In this document: positions 5,758 to 8,958 of the stretch, piece after piece
Layout: the number at the start of each line of letters is the position of its first letter
How positions within the stretch are numbered: the first letter of the stretch is position 1
NCBI GenBank assembly: GCA_003166055.1
Contig: PMWR01000320.1
Coordinates: 66,817-75,774, forward strand
Length of the DNA: 8,958 nt
Direction of reading: 5' to 3'
Source: Acidobacteriaceae bacterium
Lineage (GTDB): Bacteria > Acidobacteriota > Terriglobia > Terriglobales > Acidobacteriaceae
Notes under the pieces: generated by a model
Told to the model about the DNA's origin: nothing
Databases searched by the model: none
The model's input: only the letters and a program-made list of their open reading frames with translations
Program-made: the position numbers and the translations under genes

Positions 5758-8700
5758 ATGCAAACGATTTGGAAGAGATTTCATCATGCCTATTCATCGC
5801 GGGGAAGTTGTGCGGCCCTGCTGTCGGTACTGACTATTCTGCTGTTCGCGGCTACCGCGAGCTCGGTTTCAGGACAAATAGTGGTCACCCAGGTCACCGC
5901 CTATCCGGCATTCCCGACTGGCGGCGTGATGGCCGGAGATGTTGGCGCCGGCGGCTCTTGGGGCATCAACTCGAGTGGCACCATCGTCGCCAGCACGACG
6001 TATGGCGGAGAAATTGTCCAGTTCAGCGGGCCAGGCTATGCCGAGACCGAAGCTGGACCCTACGGCAATGCCGGCGATATCGGCATTGACAGCAATAACT
6101 TCCTCTACGTGGGCGGCCAGTATGGCAACACCATCATAAAGGTTCCGGTAAGCACCAATGGAACCTACACCTTTACCGTCGATCCGTCCAAGACGAACAC
6201 CCTGCCCACCTGCGACGGTGTGGTTGCGGACGACACGGCGGCGGGAGAGTGCTTGGTACCTGGCCCAGGGAAGCTCGGCTATTTGGGCGTGGGCGGGTTC
6301 GCCTGGGATGCAAAGGGCAATCTGTACTTCACCACTGACGATCAGGCCGGCCTGTACGGTTCATCCGCCATACCCTATGCGATTTATCAGTGCGATACGG
6401 CATGCCTCTATGGCCCAACGTTCACGGCTCCCGTCCTGATCTTCAATGAGCCTGACAGCGCCACTCCAAAAACCACCGGCCAGCTCTTTATCGGCGCCAT
6501 CGCCTTTGACCCCTGGGGCAACCTCTGGTTCACCGATGCCGCCGCTTTGGGAACTGGCGGTAACATCCTCTACTCCGATCTGAACGAACTGGCCTACACA
6601 GCCACCAGCAAAACTTTCAGCTCGACTCCGACCGTCGTCAAGACCCTCACCAACAGCCCTGCGAGTAACAACGAAATCGATGCGCTCGTCGTCTCGACAA
6701 CACCTTCAACCTCGAACGTAAAGAGCTACAAAATCTACATCGGCATCGCTAACAGCGGCATCTTCGCGCTGAACGACAACAATGGCGTCGCCGACCCAAC
6801 GAGCCTGTACGCGGTCAACAACCTGGGCACGAACCTCCTGGCGCAGGACGGCTACGGCAACTTCTTCGCTATCGGCTACAGCAATGCGAACAGCGCGGAC
6901 TCGCTTTTCTATGTCTCGCTCGACGGACCGACCTTCCCTGGCAATCCGCCGACTACGACGACTGCAAACCTCATCGTGGCGGATAACTCGGAACCCTGCA
7001 CCCCAACTTTGACCACGGCCTTCTCTAACACCGACTACACAGCCGTTCAAGGAACCTGCGGCGGCACGATTCTGGGAAATGGCTCCTTTGTCCCGTTGAC
7101 CGTCACCTTGGCCCTGGGCACCGGCCAAACCGTTGCGCCCAGCGCTGGCCTCACTGTGACCGATACCACGTCGGGCGCCTCGACAACCGTCGGCGCTAAA
7201 GGCCCGTCCCCTATCTCGGTTGACCAGATTACGTGGGGACAGCAATTCATTCCCGCCGGAGGCTCAGGAGTCTATGGCAGCGACTCTGCGGGCGGCAGCT
7301 CGGGAGGCGTCAATTCAAAGGGCACCCTTGTGATCGGCGGCTCCTACGGAAACAGTCTCCTGGAGTTCACCGCCGGTGGCACCGTTGTCACGAATATTGG
7401 CAGCACCAAGTGGGGCGGCGCGGGTGCCACGGTCATCGACAGCCAGAACTACCTCTACGCTTCCAATGAGTACGACAACAACATCCTGAAATTCCCTATG
7501 GCCGCCGATGGAACGTATCCAACCATCCCTGCCACCGCTGCGCTAATCGCTAAGATTCCCGCCTGCGCCGGGGACGGACTAGCCCCAGACACCGCGGGAA
7601 TCTGCCAGATGACTCCCGGCGGTGGGACCACCTACTTTGGCGTCGCCGCCCTGACCTTCGACGCGAAGGGCAATCTCTTCATCACCGGCGATGACGAGAC
7701 CAGCTCGACCGCTACAACAAGCGGTGCATTCTCCGTTCTTGAGTGCCCTGCCAGCTGTCTGTATGGCGCCACACTGACGCAACCGGTCGTGCTCTGGACT
7801 GAACCTGCTCCCGATACCCTTGGAGATCAGCTCTACATCGGCAGCATTGCCGTGGATGCCTCGGACAATGTCTTCTTCACCGACACCGACGTCGACGTTA
7901 AAGGTAACGGCTACAACCACTATGGGGATCTGTACGAACTGCCTGTCAGTTCGGGAGCGGGTTACGGCGGGGTGACGACGGGTTATGCCGCCGCTCCGAC
8001 GCTTCTCGAAACCTTGACGCCGGGCTGCGGCGCGCCTCCTTGCGACTACAACAACGAGCTCGACGGGGTCGCGACCGACGCTGCGGGCGACGTCTTCTTT
8101 GCCGATCAGTACACCGGCATCTACGAGATCCTGAACCAATCGGGAACCCTCGATTACGCCAACCCGATTCCAGTCGTGGCCCAGGGCGCGAAGGTCATCA
8201 TCCCGGACGGCAAGGGCAACTTCTACTTTGCCTCCTACAACAACACCAACGGCGGCGACACGATCGGCTTCGCTTCCATCGGCTCGGTGGCGTTTACCGG
8301 TTCGGCCTCGTCTACAACTCCGGTTACGGCCACCATCAGCGTGCTCGATAACTTTTCCTGCGTCTCATCGCCCGTGCTGACCTTCAGCTTCTCTGGCGTC
8401 AGCAGCGGCAAAGACACGGACTTCACGGTGCCCGCAACCGCCCCAGGGTGCGGATCTATGGCCTTTGGAGATGCTTCTTCCATCTCGCAGACCATCACCT
8501 ACACCCCCAGCGCCGCTGCGTCGGGTACCGTTACAGCAACCTTGACCGTGGATGACACGACCAACGGCGGCTCTGGTACGGCTACCCTTACCGCCCTCGC
8601 CTCAACCGCACAACCCATTACCGGCTTCAGCGGGATCACTTCGCCCGTTGCCTTTGGCGGTGGGCCTTACACGCTCAGCGCGACTGGCGGCGCATCGGGT

Positions 8701-8958
8701 AATCCGGTGGTCTTCTCGCTTGACACAACAAGCGCTGCTGGCGCTGCAACAATCACCGGAACGAACGGAGCGACGTTGACCATCACCGGCGTCGGCACGG
8801 TCGTAATCGACATCAACCAGGCCGGTGGCGTTGTCAACAGCGTTAACTACTCTGCGGGCTACCTGCAGGTGTCCATCGTGGTCACCCAGGCCACCCAGAC
8901 CATCACCCCGCCCACCTTGCCTGCGACAATGGTGTACGGAACATCGACCACCCTGCCG
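5758..8958 (+). CDS. Giant secreted protein with two NHL-like beta-propellers and Ig-like repeats (3' truncated)
   Basis: The frame is open from ATG 5758 to the window end without a stop, 1067 codons so far; the C-terminus lies outside. Residues 1 to about 39 form a signal peptide (basic start, hydrophobic core LLSVLTILLFAA, Ser/Gly-rich end before Gln40). Residues about 55-395 and 500-846 are two homologous propellers. Each shows six blade-like repeats with the NHL pattern D-x-x-GN-hydrophobic-F-x-D, such as WDAKGNLYFTTD (183-194) and FDAKGNLFITGD. A beta-rich linker with Ser/Thr/Gly-rich strands spans about 396-497. An Ig-like stretch covers about 850-950. A repeat beginning QPITGFSGI (952) is followed by a second beginning QTITPPTLP (1047). 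No catalytic motif is seen. The protein is probably surface-bound or secreted, serving binding or adhesion; this is inference. It is divergent from the GH30 gene. Domain architecture is well supported, function unknown. Confidence 0.9.
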   Translation, partial: MQTIWKRFHHAYSSRGSCAALLSVLTILLFAATASSVSGQIVVTQVTAYPAFPTGGVMAGDVGAGGSWGINSSGTIVASTTYGGEIVQFSGPGYAETEAGPYGNAGDIGIDSNNFLYVGGQYGNTIIKVPVSTNGTYTFTVDPSKTNTLPTCDGVVADDTAAGECLVPGPGKLGYLGVGGFAWDAKGNLYFTTDDQAGLYGSSAIPYAIYQCDTACLYGPTFTAPVLIFNEPDSATPKTTGQLFIGAIAFDPWGNLWFTDAAALGTGGNILYSDLNELAYTATSKTFSSTPTVVKTLTNSPASNNEIDALVVSTTPSTSNVKSYKIYIGIANSGIFALNDNNGVADPTSLYAVNNLGTNLLAQDGYGNFFAIGYSNANSADSLFYVSLDGPTFPGNPPTTTTANLIVADNSEPCTPTLTTAFSNTDYTAVQGTCGGTILGNGSFVPLTVTLALGTGQTVAPSAGLTVTDTTSGASTTVGAKGPSPISVDQITWGQQFIPAGGSGVYGSDSAGGSSGGVNSKGTLVIGGSYGNSLLEFTAGGTVVTNIGSTKWGGAGATVIDSQNYLYASNEYDNNILKFPMAADGTYPTIPATAALIAKIPACAGDGLAPDTAGICQMTPGGGTTYFGVAALTFDAKGNLFITGDDETSSTATTSGAFSVLECPASCLYGATLTQPVVLWTEPAPDTLGDQLYIGSIAVDASDNVFFTDTDVDVKGNGYNHYGDLYELPVSSGAGYGGVTTGYAAAPTLLETLTPGCGAPPCDYNNELDGVATDAAGDVFFADQYTGIYEILNQSGTLDYANPIPVVAQGAKVIIPDGKGNFYFASYNNTNGGDTIGFASIGSVAFTGSASSTTPVTATISVLDNFSCVSSPVLTFSFSGVSSGKDTDFTVPATAPGCGSMAFGDASSISQTITYTPSAAASGTVTATLTVDDTTNGGSGTATLTALASTAQPITGFSGITSPVAFGGGPYTLSATGGASGNPVVFSLDTTSAAGAATITGTNGATLTITGVGTVVIDINQAGGVVNSVNYSAGYLQVSIVVTQATQTITPPTLPATMVYGTSTTLP
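5920..6927 (+). repeat. Propeller module copy A
   Basis: Encodes about residues 55-390. Six blade-like units can be read, with cores near GTIVASTTYGG, NFLYVGGQYGN, GNLYFTTD, GNLWFTDA, YKIYIGIANSG and GNFFAIGY. It carries Cys152/Cys165 and Cys212/Cys216, which have exact counterparts in copy B. Order, spacing and loop sequences match copy B, showing duplication of the whole module rather than of single blades. Confidence 0.75.
7255..8292 (+). repeat. Propeller module copy B
   Basis: Encodes about residues 500-845 and aligns with copy A from GG-rich start to finish. Blade cores are near GTLVIGGSYGN, NYLYASNEYDN, GNLFITGD, DNVFFTDTD, GDVFFADQYTG and GNFYFASYN. Cys603/Cys616 and Cys663/Cys667 match the cysteine spacings of copy A (13 and 4 residues). 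The copies have diverged a lot in sequence, so the duplication is old. Confidence 0.75.
8611..8958 (+). repeat. Start of C-terminal Ig-like repeat series
   Basis: A unit of about 95 residues begins at residue 952 (QPITGFSGI) and includes the typical string LSATGGASGNPVVFS and a TLTITGVGTVVI strand pair. A second unit begins at residue 1047 (QTITPPTLP, then YGTSTTL) and is cut by the window end. Units of this type usually occur in series, so more copies probably follow. Confidence 0.65.

Noticed and set aside
6706..7245. 179-codon minus-strand open frame inside the propeller gene
   Set aside because: It is antisense to a strongly supported coding frame, Arg/Val-rich, and has no start signal.

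Overview
The window looks like a chromosomal piece from a soil bacterium, most likely an acidobacterium of the Terriglobia type. This is inferred, not proven. The grounds are moderately high GC, strong GGAGG-type ribosome binding sites, a cell-wall hydrolase lipoprotein carrying a run of SbsA-like Ig domains, and a very large secreted protein with NHL-like propellers followed by Ig-like repeats of a kind common in those genomes. No mobile element, CRISPR array, tRNA or rRNA was seen.

Layout. (1) Positions 1-94 hold an upstream leader and possibly the last codons of a preceding gene. (2) 95-1237, plus strand: a 380-residue cytoplasmic protein made of two Clp N-terminal modules (four Clp repeats) with no ATPase domain. 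(3) 1238-1654: a gap between convergent genes, containing a convincing terminator hairpin for the minus-strand gene but no recognisable gene. (4) 1655-4672, minus strand: a 1005-residue lipoprotein with five tandem Ig-like domains and a C-terminal GH30 (subfamily 8-like) glycoside hydrolase, predicted to cut xylan-type polymers. (5) 4673-5757: an unusually long (about 1.1 kb) divergent intergenic region with a perfect 20-bp palindrome, a possible promoter and two leader hairpins. (6) 5758 to the window end, plus strand: an open, 3'-truncated gene of at least 1067 codons for a secreted protein. It consists of two homologous six-bladed beta-propellers, Ig-like domains and the start of a C-terminal Ig repeat series.

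How the genes may work together. The GH30 lipoprotein and the giant propeller protein are divergently transcribed and both are exported. They could be part of one surface or polysaccharide-related function, but only their adjacency supports this. The Clp_N protein appears to be an unrelated cytoplasmic neighbour. The observations most worth following are the loss of the usual glucuronate-contacting residues in the GH30 enzyme, the asymmetric conservation of the phosphoarginine pocket in the Clp_N protein, the duplicated propellers with matching cysteine pairs, and the 20-bp palindrome.
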